Below are positions 26,781-38,563 of a stretch of 64,000 nucleotides of DNA, piece by piece (the stretch's first letter is position 1; the number at the start of each line of letters is the position of its first letter). A program made the position numbers and the translations under genes. The notes beneath the pieces were generated by a model. It was not told the origin of the DNA and made no database searches. It saw nothing but the letters and a program-made list of their open reading frames with translations. The stretch lies in NCBI RefSeq assembly GCF_046630445.1, contig NC_092333.1, positions 714,379,001 to 714,443,000 on the forward strand, read 5' to 3'. This DNA comes from Rutidosis leptorrhynchoides (lineage: Eukaryota > Streptophyta > Magnoliopsida > Asterales > Asteraceae).

Positions 26781-28113
26781 AATATGATTATTACCTTGTA
26801 TTAGAAAGATAACCTACTGTAAGTAACAAAGGTTTCTTGATCTTGGATGATTACTTGGAATGGATTTAGAAAACTTGGAAGTAAACTTGCAATCTTGGAA
26901 GTATTCTTGATTTTATGAAACTAGAACTTTTGGAATTTATGAAGAACACTTAGAACTTGAAGATAGAACTTGAGAGAGATCAATTAGATGAAGAAAATTG
27001 AAGAATGAAAGTGTTTATAGGTGTTTTTGGTCGTTGGTGTATGGATTAGATATAAAGGATATGTAATTTTGTTTTCATGTAAATAAGTCATGAATGATTA
27101 CTCATATTTTTGTAATTTTATGAGATATTTCATGCTAGTTGCCAAATGATGGTTCCCACATGTGTTAGGTGACTCACATGGGCTGCTAAGAGCTGATCAT
27201 TGGAGTGTATATACCAATAGTACATACATCTTAAAGCTGTGTATTGTACGAGTACGAATACGGGTGCATACGAGTAGAATTGTTGATGAAACTGAACGAG
27301 GATGTAATTGTAAGCATTTTTGTTAAGTAGAAGTATTTTGATAAGTGTCTTGAATTCTTTCAAAAGTGTATGAATACATATTAAAACACTACATGTATAT
27401 ACATTTTAACTGAGTCGTTAAGTCATCGTTAGTCGTTACATGTAAATGTTGTTTTGAAACCTTTAGGTTAACGATCTTGTTGAATGTTGTTAACCCATTG
27501 TTTATTATAACAAATGAGATGTTAAATTGTTATATTATCATGATATTATGATATATAATATATCTTAGTATGATATATATACAGTTAAATGTCGTTACAA
27601 CGATAATCGTTACATATATGTCTCGTTTCGAAATCATTAAGTTAGTAGTCTTATTTTTACATATGTATTTCATTGTTAATACACTTAATAATATATTTAC
27701 TTATCATTTAACATAATTAACCAAGTGTATCGATATCTTAATATGATTCATATGTACCTAGTAAGACGTTGTTATAACGATAATCGTTATATATATCGTT
27801 TTCGAGTTTCTTAAATTAATAGTCTCATTTTTATGTATATAACTCATTGTTAAAATACCTAATGAGATACAAACTTATAATAAAATCATGTTAACTATAT
27901 ATATAACCATATATATGTCATCGTATAGTTTTTACAAGTTTTAACGTTCGTGAATCACCGGTCAACTTGGGTGGTCAATTGTCTTTATGAAACCTATTTC
28001 AATTAATCAAGTCTTAACAAGTTTGATTGCTTAACATGTTGGAAACACTTAATCATGTAAATAACAATTTCATTTAATATATATATAAACATGGAAAAGT
28101 TCGGGTCACTACA
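26781..28113 (-). repeat. RE3 3' LTR, second part
   Basis: It continues 6872-8976 and ends TCACTACA at 28113, matching the end of the right LTR at 38109. Together the two parts give 3438 bp against 3439 bp. It includes three diverged units of about 175 bp (see 27415-27930). Confidence 0.92.
27415..27930. repeat. Three diverged ~175 bp tandem units inside the RE3 LTR
   Basis: Each unit carries a CGTTA-rich block, then a phrase about ATT/TTAG, then CATTGTTAA/TATAAC. Units 2 and 3 share the odd palindrome AACGATAATCGTT (27599-27611 and 27776-27788, 177 bp apart); unit 1 has a diverged form near 27424-27438. The same array is in the right LTR at about 37411-37925. Confidence 0.7.
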
Positions 28114-28148
28114 GTACCTACCCGTTAAATAAATTTCGTCCCGAAATT

Positions 28149-31133
28149 TTAAGCAGTTGGAGGTGTTGACGTATCTTCTGGAAATAAATGCGGGTATTTC
28201 TTCTTCATCTGATCTTCACGCTCCCAGGTGAACTCGGGTCCTCTACGAGCATTCCATCGAACCTTAACAATTGGTATCTTGTTTTGTTTAAGTCTCTTAA
28301 CCTCACGATCCATTATTTCGACGGGTTCTTCAATGAATTGAAGTTTTTCATTGATTTGGATTTCTTCCAACGGAATAGTGAGATCTTCTTTAGCAAAACA
28401 TTTCTTCAAATTTGAGACGTGAAAAGTGTTATGTACAGCCGCGAGTTGTTGAGGTAGCTCCAGTTGGTAAGCTACTGGTCCGACACGATCTATAATCTTG
28501 AATGGTCCAATGTACCATGGATTTAGTTTCCCCCGTTTACCAAATCGAACAACGCCTTTCCAAGGTGAAACCTTAAGCATGACCATTTCTCCAATTTCAA
28601 ACTCTATATCTTTTCTTTTACTGTCCGCGTAGCTCTTTTGTCGACTCTGGGCGGTTTTCAATCTTTGTTGAATTTGGATGATTTTCTCGGTAGTTTCTTG
28701 TATTATCTCCGGACCCGTAATCTGTCTATCCCCCACTTCACTCCAAAAAATCGGAGACCTGCACTTTCTACCATAAAGTGCTTCAAACGGCGCCATCTCA
28801 ATGCTTGAATGGTAGCTGTTGTTGTAGGAAAATTCTGCTAACGGTAGATGTCGATCCCAACTGTTTCTGAAATCAATAACACAAGCTCGTAGCATATCTT
28901 CAAGCGTTTGTATCGTCCTTTCGCTCTGCCCATCAGTTTGTGGATGATAGGCAGTACTCATGTCTAGACGAGTTCCCAATGCTTGCTGTAATGTCTGCCA
29001 GAATCTTGAAATAAATCTGCCATCCCTATCAGAGATAATAGAGATTGGTATTCCATGTCTGGAGACGACTTCCTTCAAATACAGTCGTGCTAACTTCTCC
29101 ATCTTGTCATCTTCTCTTATTGGCAGGAAGTGTGCTGACTTGGTGAGACGATCAACTATTACCCAAATAGTATCATAACCACTTGCAGTCCTTGGTAATT
29201 TAGTAATGAAATCCATGGTAATGTTTTCCCATTTCCATTCCGGGATTTCAGGTTGTTGTAGTAGACTTGATGGTTTCTGATGTTCAGCTTTGACCTTAGA
29301 ACACGTCAAACATTCTCCTACATATTTAGCAATATCGGCTTTCATACCTGGCCACTAAAAATGTTTCTTAAGATCCTTGTACATCTTCCCCGTTCCAAGA
29401 TGTATTGAGTATCTGGTTTTATGAGCTTCTCTAAGTACCATTTCTCTCATATCTCCAAATTTTGGTACCCAAATTCTTTCAGCCCTATACCGGGTTCCGT
29501 CTTCCCGAATATTAAGATGCTTCTCCGATCCTTTGGGTATTTCATCCTTTAAATTTCCCTCTTTTAAAACTCCTTGTTGCGCCTCCTTTATTTGAGTAGT
29601 AAGGTTAGTGTGAATCATTATATTCATAGATTTTACTTGAATGGGTTCTCTGTCCTTTCTGCTCAAGGCGTCGGCTACCACATTTGCCTTCCCCGGGTGG
29701 TAACGAATCTCAAAGTCGTAATCATTCAAAAATTCAATCCACCTACGCTGCCTCATATTCAGTTGTTTCTGATTAAATATGTGTTGAAGACTTTTGTGGT
29801 CGGTATATATAATACTTTTGACCCCATATAAGTAGTGCCTCCAAGTCTTTAATGCAAAAACAACCGCGCCTAATTCCAAATCATGCGTCGTATAATTTTG
29901 CTCGTGAATCTTCAATTATCTAGACGCATAAGCAATCACCTTCGTTCGTTGCATTAATACACAACTGAGACCTTGCTTTGATGCGTCACAATAAATCACA
30001 AAATCATCATTCCCTTCAGGCAATGACAATATAGGTGCCATAGTTAGCTTTTTCTTCAATAATTGAAATGCCTCCTCTTGTTCATCCTTCCATTCAAATT
30101 TCTTCCCTTTATGCGTTAATGCAGTCAAGGGTTTTGCTATTTTGGAGAAATCTTGGATGAATCTTCTGTAGTAACCAGCCAATCCTAAAAATTGACGTAT
30201 ATGCTTCGGAGTTTTTGGGGTTTCCCACTTTTCAACGGTTTCGATCTTTGTCGGGTCCACCTGGATACCTTCTTTGTTCACTATGTGACCGAGGAATTGA
30301 ACTTCTTCCAACTAAAATACACACTTTGAAAACTTAGTGTACAGTTTTTCTTTCCTCAATACTTCTAGCACTTTTCTCAAATGTTCTTCGTGCTCTTGAT
30401 CATTCTTTGAGTAAATAAGTATGTCATCGATGAAAACAATGACAAACTTGTCAAGATATGGCCCACACACTCGGTTCATAAGGTCCATGAACACAGCTGG
30501 TGCGTTAGTCAATCCAAACGGCATAACCATAAACTCGTAATGACCATAACGCGTCCTAAAAGCAGTTTTTGGAATATCATCCTCCTTTACTCGCATTTGA
30601 TGATATCCAGAACGTAAATCGATCTTCGAATAAACCGACGAGCCTTGTAGTTGATCAAATAAGTCGTCAATTGTCGGCAGTGGATAACGGTTTTTGATGG
30701 TAAGTTTGTTCAACTCTCTGTAGTCAATACACAACCTAAATGTACCATCCTTCTTCTTGACAAACAAAACAGGAGCTCCCCATGGTGATGTGCTTGGTCG
30801 ATTGAAACCACGTTCTAATAGTTCTTGCAGTTGGCTTTGTAGTTCTTTCATCTCGCTGGGTGTGAGTCTATAAGGAGCACGAGCTATTGGTGCAGCTCCT
30901 GGTACAAGATCTATTTGAAATACAACAGATCGATGTGGAGGTAGTCCCGGTAATTCTTTCGGAAATACATCGGGAAATTCTTTTGCGACGGGAACATCAT
31001 TGATGCTCTTTTCTTCAGTTTGTACTTTCTCGACGTGTGCTAGAACAGCATAGCAACCTTTTCTTATTAGTTTTTGTGCCTTCAAATTACTAATAAGATG
31101 TAGCTTCATGTTGCCCTTTTCTCCGTACACCAT
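28149..31133 (-). mobile_element. RE3 pol region: RT, RNase H, integrase, chromodomain
   Basis: In transcription order: reverse transcriptase at about 30.4-31.1 kb ([20 protein letters not shown]; the FIDDILIYS active site); RNase H at about 29.6-30.1 kb ([24 protein letters not shown]); integrase at about 28.6-29.35 kb ([44 protein letters not shown]); and a chromodomain-like C-terminus at about 28.15-28.35 kb ([31 protein letters not shown]). The chromodomain is what targets chromoviruses to heterochromatin. The lineage is Tekay/Del. The frame is broken in several places, so it is a fossil. Confidence 0.88.
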
Positions 31134-31145
31134 TAAGGGTTCTCC

Positions 31146-32759
31146 TTATTCTCGTACAATGCGAATTGCATTTTTATAACATACGATCTCTGCTTTCACC
31201 TTCTTCAGCCAGTCCATGCCAACTATTACATCAAAACTCCCTAACTCTACTGGTATCAAATCAATCTTAAATATTTCGCTACCCAGTTTAATTTCTCGAT
31301 TCCGGTATATATTATCTGCTGAAATTAATTTACCGTTTGCTAATTCGAGTAAAAATTTACTATCCAACGGCGTCAATGGACAACTTAATTTAGCACAAAA
31401 ATCTCTACTCGTATAGCTTCTATCCGCACCCGAATCAAATAAAACGTAAGTAGATTTATTGTCAATAAGAAACGTACCCGTAACAAGCTCCGGGTCTTCC
31501 TGTGCCTCTGCCGCATTAATATTGAAAACTCTTCCGCGGCCTTGTCCATTCGTGTTCTCCTGGTTCGGGCAATTTCTAAAATTGTGGCCCGGTTTTCCAC
31601 ATTTATAACAAACTACATTGGCATAACTTGCTCCGACACTACTTGCTCCGCCATTACTCGTTCCGACACCATTTGTTCCTTTCGTTCTGTTAACCCCTGG
31701 TCCGTAGACCTCACACTTCGCCGTGCTATGACCATTTCTTTTACACTTGTTGCAAAATTTGGTGCAGAACCCCGAGTGATACTTTTCACACCTTTGGCAT
31801 AGCTGCTTCTGATTGTTGTTGTTGTTGCGGTTGTTATTGTTGTTGGGATGGTTGTTGTAGTTGTTGTTGTTGTTGTTGTTGTTGTTGTTGGGTCGTTTGT
31901 TGTAGTTGCGATTGATGTTGCGATTGTTGGGATAATTGTTGCGATTATTATTGTAATTGCTGTTATTGTTGTATTGGTGATTCTTATCACCATTTTCCTC
32001 CCACTTTCTTTTGACTTGCTTCACATTGGCCTCTTCAGCCGTCTGTTCTTTAATTCTTTCCTCAATCTGGTTCACTAGTTTGTGAGCCATTCTACATGCC
32101 TGTTGTATGGAGGCGGGCTCGTGTGAACTTATATCTTCTTGGATTCTTTCCGGTAATCCTTTCACAAACGCGTCGATCTTCTCTTACTCATCTTCGAACG
32201 CTCCCGGACACAATAGGCACAATTCTGTGAATCGTCTTTCGTACGTGGTAATATCAAATCCTTGGGTTCGTAACCCTCTAAGTTCTGTCTTGAGCTTATT
32301 GACCTCGGTTCTGGGACGGTACTTCTCGTTCATCAAGTGCTTGAATGCTGACCACGGTAGTGCGTACGCATCATCTTGTCCCACTTGCTCTAGATAGGTA
32401 TTCCACCATGTTAACGCAGAACCTGTGAAGGTATGCGTAGCGTACTTCACTTTGTCCTCTTCAGTACACTTACTTATGACAAACACCGATTCGACCTTCT
32501 CGGTCCACCGTTTCAATCCGATCGGTCCTTCGGTTCCATCAAATTCCAAAGGTTTGCAGGCAGTGAATTCTTTGTAGGTGCATCCTACACGATTTCCTGT
32601 ACTGCTAGATCCAAGGTTATTGTTGGTATGTAGCGCAGCCTGTACTGCGGCTATATTTGAAGCTAGAAAAGTACGGAATTCCTCTTCATTCATATTCACG
32701 GTGTGTCGAGTAGTCGGTGCCATTTCCTTCAAAATAGTCAAATGGAACAAGTTAATCAT
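31146..32759 (-). mobile_element. RE3 gag and protease region
   Basis: Gag begins MAPTTRHTVNMNEEEF at about 32.72 kb and has the Tekay gag text (CTYKEFTACKPLEFDGTEG, ALTWWNTYLEQVG). Next come a low-complexity Asn-rich tract, zinc knuckles (the last is CYKCGKPGHNFRNC) and a retropepsin with FDSGADRSYTS. This gives the particle protein and the protease. It is open over long stretches but not continuous. Confidence 0.85.
31810..31975. repeat. GTT/ATT trinucleotide tract encoding poly-Asn in RE3 gag
   Basis: Near-perfect TTG/GTT repeats (densest at 31813-31893) read as an Asn-rich linker between the gag core and the zinc knuckles on the minus strand. The ORFs that appear in other frames (poly-Val, poly-Thr) are artefacts of the repeat. 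Confidence 0.85.
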
Positions 32760-33063
32760 ACAGAATATTAAGAGTAGTTAATAGTATTTCGTAGCATAAT
32801 ATGAACTCATTTATAAAAGCTTTTTCTTCATATTAGCGTTTTATAAGTTTAAATTCGGGTAGTACCTACCCGTTAAGTTCATACTTAGTAGCTAATATAC
32901 AATTCAACTAACACAATTCTATATGAAAAACTGATTATAATAAATTTCGCGTTCAAACTTTTATACAATATTTTACAAACTTACAATACCGCTTATTTTA
33001 CATAAAGCATGAAATATAGCACACAATAACTTTGATACAAGATAGTTGTGAAGATAATTCTAG
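32760..33063 (-). other. RE3 leader between the F-box remnant and gag
   Basis: AT-rich sequence with no coding support. It separates the end of the F-box-like region (33064) from the gag start (about 32.76 kb). Confidence 0.5.
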
Positions 33064-33739
33064 CTAGTACACAAGTCGTTCAGCAAAGGCAATAAAGACA
33101 CGTAATTCATACGTCCAGAAACAAGTCATGCATTCTGGTTTTACTAGGACTACTTCCCATCCTTGGTCTTGTGGAACATAGCCGTTATGGCCATTGATAA
33201 GACAGCGTGTTGTAACGTCGTCAAAGGGACGATGGTTACGTAATGACCAACAGTCTCGTAATAACCTAAAAACCTCATTTTTTTACCCCAATTACCGACT
33301 CCGTCACTTGTGGGAACGTTTTGTTTAATAGTTGTAGCCCGATGTTCTTTTTCTCAAGCGAACATTACTAACCCGTAAGCATAGCATGCTTCTTTATGTT
33401 GCATGTTAGCCGCTTTTTCTAAATCATGAAGTCCTATATATTCGGATACATTGAGTCAAAATAATTTCTTAACCCGTTGCGTAAAATAGCATTTAGGTTC
33501 CCCGCAATATATGCGTCAAAGTAAACACATCGTAACTTATGGGTTTCTCAATGTGATATCCCCCATCTTTCAAACGAAAGTCTCTTATAAACCAAGACAT
33601 TCTTGGAACATTCTTCGAATGTCTTACAAACTGATTTCGCCGTAAATAGTTGTGCCGAAGAATTTTGACCGACTCTAGACAAGATTTCATCAATCATGTC
33701 TCCGGGTAGGTCTCTTAAAATATTGAGTTGTTTATCCAT
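33064..33739 (-). pseudogene. F-box gene remnant (At2g35280-like) carried in the RE3 leader
   Basis: On the minus strand it opens MDKQLNILRDLPGDMIDEIL and reads an F-box of about 45 residues (ILSRVGQNSSAQLFTAKSVC, then CKTFEECSKNVLVYKRLSFE). Further on, pieces of the rest of that family are readable: GLHDLEKAANMQHKEACYAY, then NHRPFDDVTTRCLINGHNGY, then VLVKPECMTCFWTYELRVF near the end. From memory this is the layout of plant F-box proteins like At2g35280, adaptors of SCF ubiquitin ligases. It lies between the primer-binding site and gag, so it would be on the element's genomic RNA. It is not intact. The capture route is unknown. Confidence 0.75.
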
Positions 33740-33876
33740 TTTGTGTTTTTATACTGTAAAATAGACAAGAGTTAGATTCATAAAAAAAATACTTATTAAT
33801 ACAAGCAATTTTTACATATATCATAAAGCATAAGCACACTATATTACATATATTACACCACACGAATACAACTATC

Positions 33877-34461
33877 TTATTCCGACTCGCTCGTTTCTTC
33901 ATCTTCGGTTTTGGTTAGTTTTGCCAAGTTTCTAGTGATATATGATGTTCCCCTAATACGAGCTGTCATTTTCCACAACGGTTTAGAAAAACCTGGTGGT
34001 TTAGAGGTTCCCGGGTCAGTGTTACAACTTAAGGGCTTCGGGGGTTGACGATACATATAAAGTTCATCGGGGTTGGAATTAGATTTCTCTATTTTTATGC
34101 CCTTTCCCTTATTATTTTCTTTTGCCTTTTTAAATTCAGTTGGGGTAATTTCTATAACATCATCGGAATTCGCGTCGGAATCCGATTCATCGGAGAATTG
34201 GTAATCCTCCCAATATTTTGCTTCCTTGGCGGAAACACCATTGACCATAATTAACCTTGGTCGGTTGGTTGAGGATTTTCTTTTACTTAACCGTTTTATT
34301 ATTTCCCCCACCGGTTCTATTTCCTCCTCCTCTGGTTCCTCCTCTTCCGGTTCTGATTCTTCTTCCGGTTCTTCTTCGGGAACTTGTGAACCAGTCCAAT
34401 ATATATTCGACTCTTCGTTATTATTAGGTGAGTCAATGAGATTTGTGCTAGAGGTAGACAT
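33877..34461 (-). CDS. Acidic accessory ORF (194 aa) in the RE3 leader
   Basis: An open frame from an ATG at 34461. It has a Ser/Thr/Asn-rich start, IYWTGSQVP, a run of Glu/Pro (about residues 28-50), a basic patch (IIKRLSKRKSSTNRPRL), YWEDYQFSDESDSDANSDD, and a Lys-rich stretch (KKAKENNKGKGIKIEK). It is probably disordered, with a nuclear-type basic patch. I do not recognise a family and it is not a retroviral domain. It precedes the F-box remnant and gag, and is the first sizeable ORF on the element's RNA. It could be a captured host exon or a lineage-specific leader ORF. Confidence 0.5.
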   Translation of the reverse strand: MSTSSTNLIDSPNNNEESNIYWTGSQVPEEEPEEESEPEEEEPEEEEIEPVGEIIKRLSKRKSSTNRPRLIMVNGVSAKEAKYWEDYQFSDESDSDANSDDVIEITPTEFKKAKENNKGKGIKIEKSNSNPDELYMYRQPPKPLSCNTDPGTSKPPGFSKPLWKMTARIRGTSYITRNLAKLTKTEDEETSESE

Positions 34462-34655
34462 CTATCACACAATATCAAACATGTTAAGAGATTAATATAT
34501 CACATAATATATACATGTTAATAATATATAGTTTCCAACAAAAATGTTAAGCAATCATTTTTAAAGAAAACACGGTCGAAGTCCAGACTCACTAATGCAT
34601 CCTAACAAACTCGATAAGACACACTAATGCAAATTTTCTGGTTCTCTAAGACCAA

Positions 34656-34669
34656 CGCTCGGATACCAA
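34656..34669 (-). other. RE3 primer-binding site (tRNA-iMet type)
   Basis: The minus strand reads TTGGTATCCGAGCG next to the LTR end. It differs in one base from the usual TGGTATCAGAGC complementary to initiator tRNA-Met. It marks the right LTR as the 5' LTR. Confidence 0.8.
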
Positions 34670-34670
34670 C

Positions 34671-37600
34671 TGAAATGTCTCGTTCTTATTGATTAAAAAC
34701 GTTCCATATTAATTGATTTCGTTGCGAGGTTTTGACCTCTATATGAGACGTTTTTCAAAGACTGCATTCATTTTAAAACAAACCATAACCTTTATTTCAT
34801 CAATAAAGGTTTAAAAAGCTTTACGTAGATTATCAAATAATGATAATCTAAAATATACGGTTTACACACGACCATTACATAATGGTTTACAATAGAAATA
34901 TATTACATCGACATATGTTTCTTGAATGCAGTTTTTACATAATATCATACAAACATGGACTCCAAATCTTGTCCTTATTTTAGTATGCAACAGCGGAAGC
35001 TCTTAATATTCACCTGAGAATAAACATGCTTTAAACGTCAACAAAAATGTTGGTGAGTTATAGGTTTAACCTATATATTATCAAATCATAATAATAGACC
35101 ACAAGATTTCATATTTCAATACACATCCCATACATAGAGATAAAAATCATTCATATGGTGAACACCTGGTAACCGACATTAACAAGATGTATATATAAGA
35201 ATATCCCCATCATTCCGGGACACCCTTCAGATATGATATAAATTTCGAAGTACTAAAGCATCCAGTACTTTGGATGGGGTTTGTTAGGCCCAATAGATCT
35301 ATCTTTAGGATTCGCGTCAATTAGGGTGTCTGTTCCCTAATTCTTAGATTACCAGACTTAATAAAAAGGGGCATATTCGATTTCGAAAATTTAACCATAG
35401 AATGTAGTTTCACGTACTTGTGTCTATTTTGTAAATCATTTATAAAACCTGCATGTATTCTCATCCCAAAAATATTAGATTTTAAAAGTGGGACTATAAC
35501 TCACTTTCACAGATTTTTACTTCGTCGGGAAGTAAGACTTGGCCACTGGTTAATTCACGAACCTATAACAATATATACATATATATCAAAGTATGTTCAA
35601 AATATATTTACAACACTTTTAATATATTTTGATGTTTTAAGTTTATTAAGTTAGTTGTCCTCGTTAGTAACCTACAACTAGTTGTCCACAGTTAGATGTA
35701 CAGAAATAAATCGATAAATATTATCTTGAATCAATCCACGACCCAGTGTATACGTATCTCAGTATTGATCACAACTCAAACTACATATATTTTGGAATCA
35801 ACCTCAACCCTGTATAGCTAACTCCAACATTCACATATAGAGTGTCTATGGTTGTTCCGAAATATATATAGATGTGTCGACATGATAGGTCGAAACATTG
35901 TATATGTGTCTATGGTATCTCAAGATTACATAATATACAATACAAGTTGATTAAGTTATGGTTGGAATAGATTTGTTACCAATTTTCACGTAGCTAAAAT
36001 GAGAAAAATTATCCAATCTTGTTTTATCCATAACTTCTTCATTTTAAATCCGTTTTGAGTGAATCAAATTGCTATGGTTTCATATTGAACTCTATTTTAT
36101 GAATCTAAACAAAAAAAGTATAGGTTTATAGTCGGAAAAATAAGTTACAAGTCATTTTTGTAAAGGTAGTCATTTCAGTCGAAAGAACGACGTCTAGATG
36201 ACCATTTTAGAAAACATACTTCCACTTTGAGTTTAACCATAATTTTTGGATATAGTTTCATGTTCATAATAAAAATCATTTTCCCAGAATAACAACTTTT
36301 AAATCAAAGTTTATCATAGTTTTTAATTAACTAACCCAAAACAGCCCGCGGTGTTACTACGACGGCGTAAATCCGATTTTACGGTGTTTTTCGTGTTTCC
36401 GGGTTTTAAATCATTAAGTTAGCATATCATATAGATATAGAACATGTGTTTAGTTGATTTTAAAAGTCAAGTTAGAAGGATTAACTTTTATTTGCGAACA
36501 AGTTTAGAATTAACTAAACTATGTTCTAGTGATTACAAGTTTAAACCTTCGAATAAGATAGCTTTATATGTATGAATCGAATGATGTTATGAACATCATT
36601 ACTACCTCAAGTTCCTTGGATAAACCTACTGGAAATGAGAAAAATAGATCTAGCTTCAAAGGATCCTTGGATGGCTTGAAAGTTCTTGAAGCAGAATCAT
36701 GACACGAAAACAATTTCAAGTAAGATTTCCACTCGAAATAAGATTGTTATAGTTATAGAAATTGAATTAAAGTTTGAATATGATTATTACCTTATATTAG
36801 AAAGATAACCTACTGTAAGTAACAAAGGTTTCTTGATCTTGGATGATTACTTGGAATGGATTTAGAAAACTTGGAAGTAAACTTGCAATCTTGGAAGTAT
36901 TCTTGATTTTATGAAACTAGAACTTTTGGAATTTATGAAGAACACTTAGAACTTGAAGATAGAACTTGAGAGAGATCAATTAGATGAAGAAAATTGAAGA
37001 ATGAAAGTGTTTGTAGGTGTTTTTGGTCGTTGGTGTATGGATTAGATATAAAGGATATGTAATTTTGTTTTCATGTAAATAAGTCATGAATGATTACTCA
37101 TATTTTTGTAATTTTATGAGATATTTCATGCTAGTTGCCAAATGATGGTTCTCACATGTGTTAGGTGACTCACATGGGCTGCTAAGAGCTGATCATTGGA
37201 GTGTATATACCAATAGTACATACATCTAAAAGTTGTGTATTGTACGAGTACGAATACGGGTGCATACGAGTAGAATTGTTGATGAAACTGAACGAGGATG
37301 TAATTGTAAGCATTTTTGTTAAGTAGAAGTATTTTGATAAGTGTCTTGAATTCTTTCAAAAGTGTATGAATACATATTAAAACACTACATGTATATACAT
37401 TTTAACTGAGTCGTTAAGTCATCGTTAGTCGTTACATGTAAATGTTGTTTTGAAACCTTTAGGTTAACGATCTTGTTGAATGTTGTTAACCCATTGTTTA
37501 TTATAACAAATGAGATATTAAATTGTTATATTATCATGATATTATGATATATAATATATCTTAGTATGATATATATACAGTTAAATGTCGTTACAACGAT

Positions 37601-38109
37601 AATCGTTACATATATGTCTCGTTTCTAAATCATTAAGTTAGTAGTCTTATTTTTACATATGTATTTCATTGTTAATACACTTAATAATATATTTACTTAT
37701 CATTTAACATAATTAACCAAGTGTATCAATATCTTAATATGATTCATATGTACCTAGTAAGACGTTGTTATAACGATAATCGTTATATATATCGTTTTCG
37801 AGTTTCTTAAATTAATAGTCTAATTTTTATGTATATAACTCATTGTTAAAATACCTAATGAGATACATACTTATAATAAAATCATGTTAACTATATATAT
37901 AACCATATATATGTCATCGTATAGTTTTTACAAGTTTTAACGTTCGTGAATCACCGGTCAACTTGGGTGGTCAATTGTCTATATGAAACCTATTTCAATT
38001 AATCAAGTCTTAACAAGTTTGATTGCTTAACATGTTGGAAACACTTAATCATGTAAATAACAATTTCATTTAATATATATATAAACATGGAAAAGTTCGG
38101 GTCACTACA
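34671..38109 (-). repeat. RE3 5' LTR (right), uninterrupted
   Basis: 3439 bp, from TGAAATGTCTCG to TCACTACA. It is the intact partner of the split left LTR and holds the empty RE2 target at 36772-36776. About 28 differences by eye were counted over the first 2.1 kb. No gene is supported in it. Confidence 0.93.
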
Positions 38110-38563
38110 CTTTTGGCGTACCACTATATTGGCATTGATTAGTTACCATGTGTAGGATTTGTCCTTTGATTTCATAATCTAGTGCATTAATGTCTGGTTT
38201 AATAATGGCGTGACCTTGGCCAGTGCGTGTGGCTCTCATTCGATCTTCCATACTTAGAGGTTCCAGATTTTTCATTATTGAATTTGTTGAATACGAATCA
38301 CTAGAGGATTCTGATTTAACGGTTTGTGGTTCAGGAGTAATGATTAGTGTTTCTGGATCTTGGAATTGTCCTTGAATATCCTCCGGGTTCTCGGTAGTGA
38401 AGTCGGGTTCAAAAAATGGATTATCGGAAATTTGAATTGGAGAACATGGTTGACTAGATGACGATTCTAAAGAAAAATCAACGGCGATAATATTGGCTAG
38501 ATGTCTTGATCGGGTTACAGGTGGTGAACGTATGAAAGGTGGTGAACGTTTTGCTCGGTGCAT
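38110..38563 (-). mobile_element. RE1 gag, N-terminal part, right of the RE3 insertion
   Basis: It begins [20 protein letters not shown] and is closely similar to the first 155 residues of the RE2 polyprotein. The first five bases (CTTTT) are the RE3 target duplication. It is the start of the gag whose continuation lies at 6871-5968. Confidence 0.85.

Larger units (their letters stand above)
6872..38109 (-). mobile_element. RE3: Tekay-type chromovirus (Ty3/gypsy) with 3.44 kb LTRs, broken
   Basis: The LTRs are 6872-28113 (interrupted by RE2) and 34671-38109. The plus-strand ends are TGAAATG and CACTACA, with a CTTTT target duplication at 6867-6871 and 38110-38114 inside RE1's gag. In transcription order it has the 5' LTR (right), tRNA-iMet-type primer-binding site, a 1.9 kb leader with two non-retroviral ORF regions, gag, protease, RT, RNase H, integrase with chromodomain, and the 3' LTR (left). 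The RT text ([20 protein letters not shown]) is typical of the Tekay/Del lineage. The coding region is broken in about four places. LTR divergence by eye is about 1.3%, perhaps half a million years at a rice-type rate. Confidence 0.88.

Noticed and set aside
27130-27363. 77-codon minus-strand frame repeated at 37126-37359
   Set aside because: Again one position in the two RE3 LTRs, with no recognisable domain; treated as LTR sequence.
31613-32078. Poly-Thr and poly-Val frames opposite or beside RE3 gag
   Set aside because: Shadows of the GTT trinucleotide repeat inside the real gag frame.
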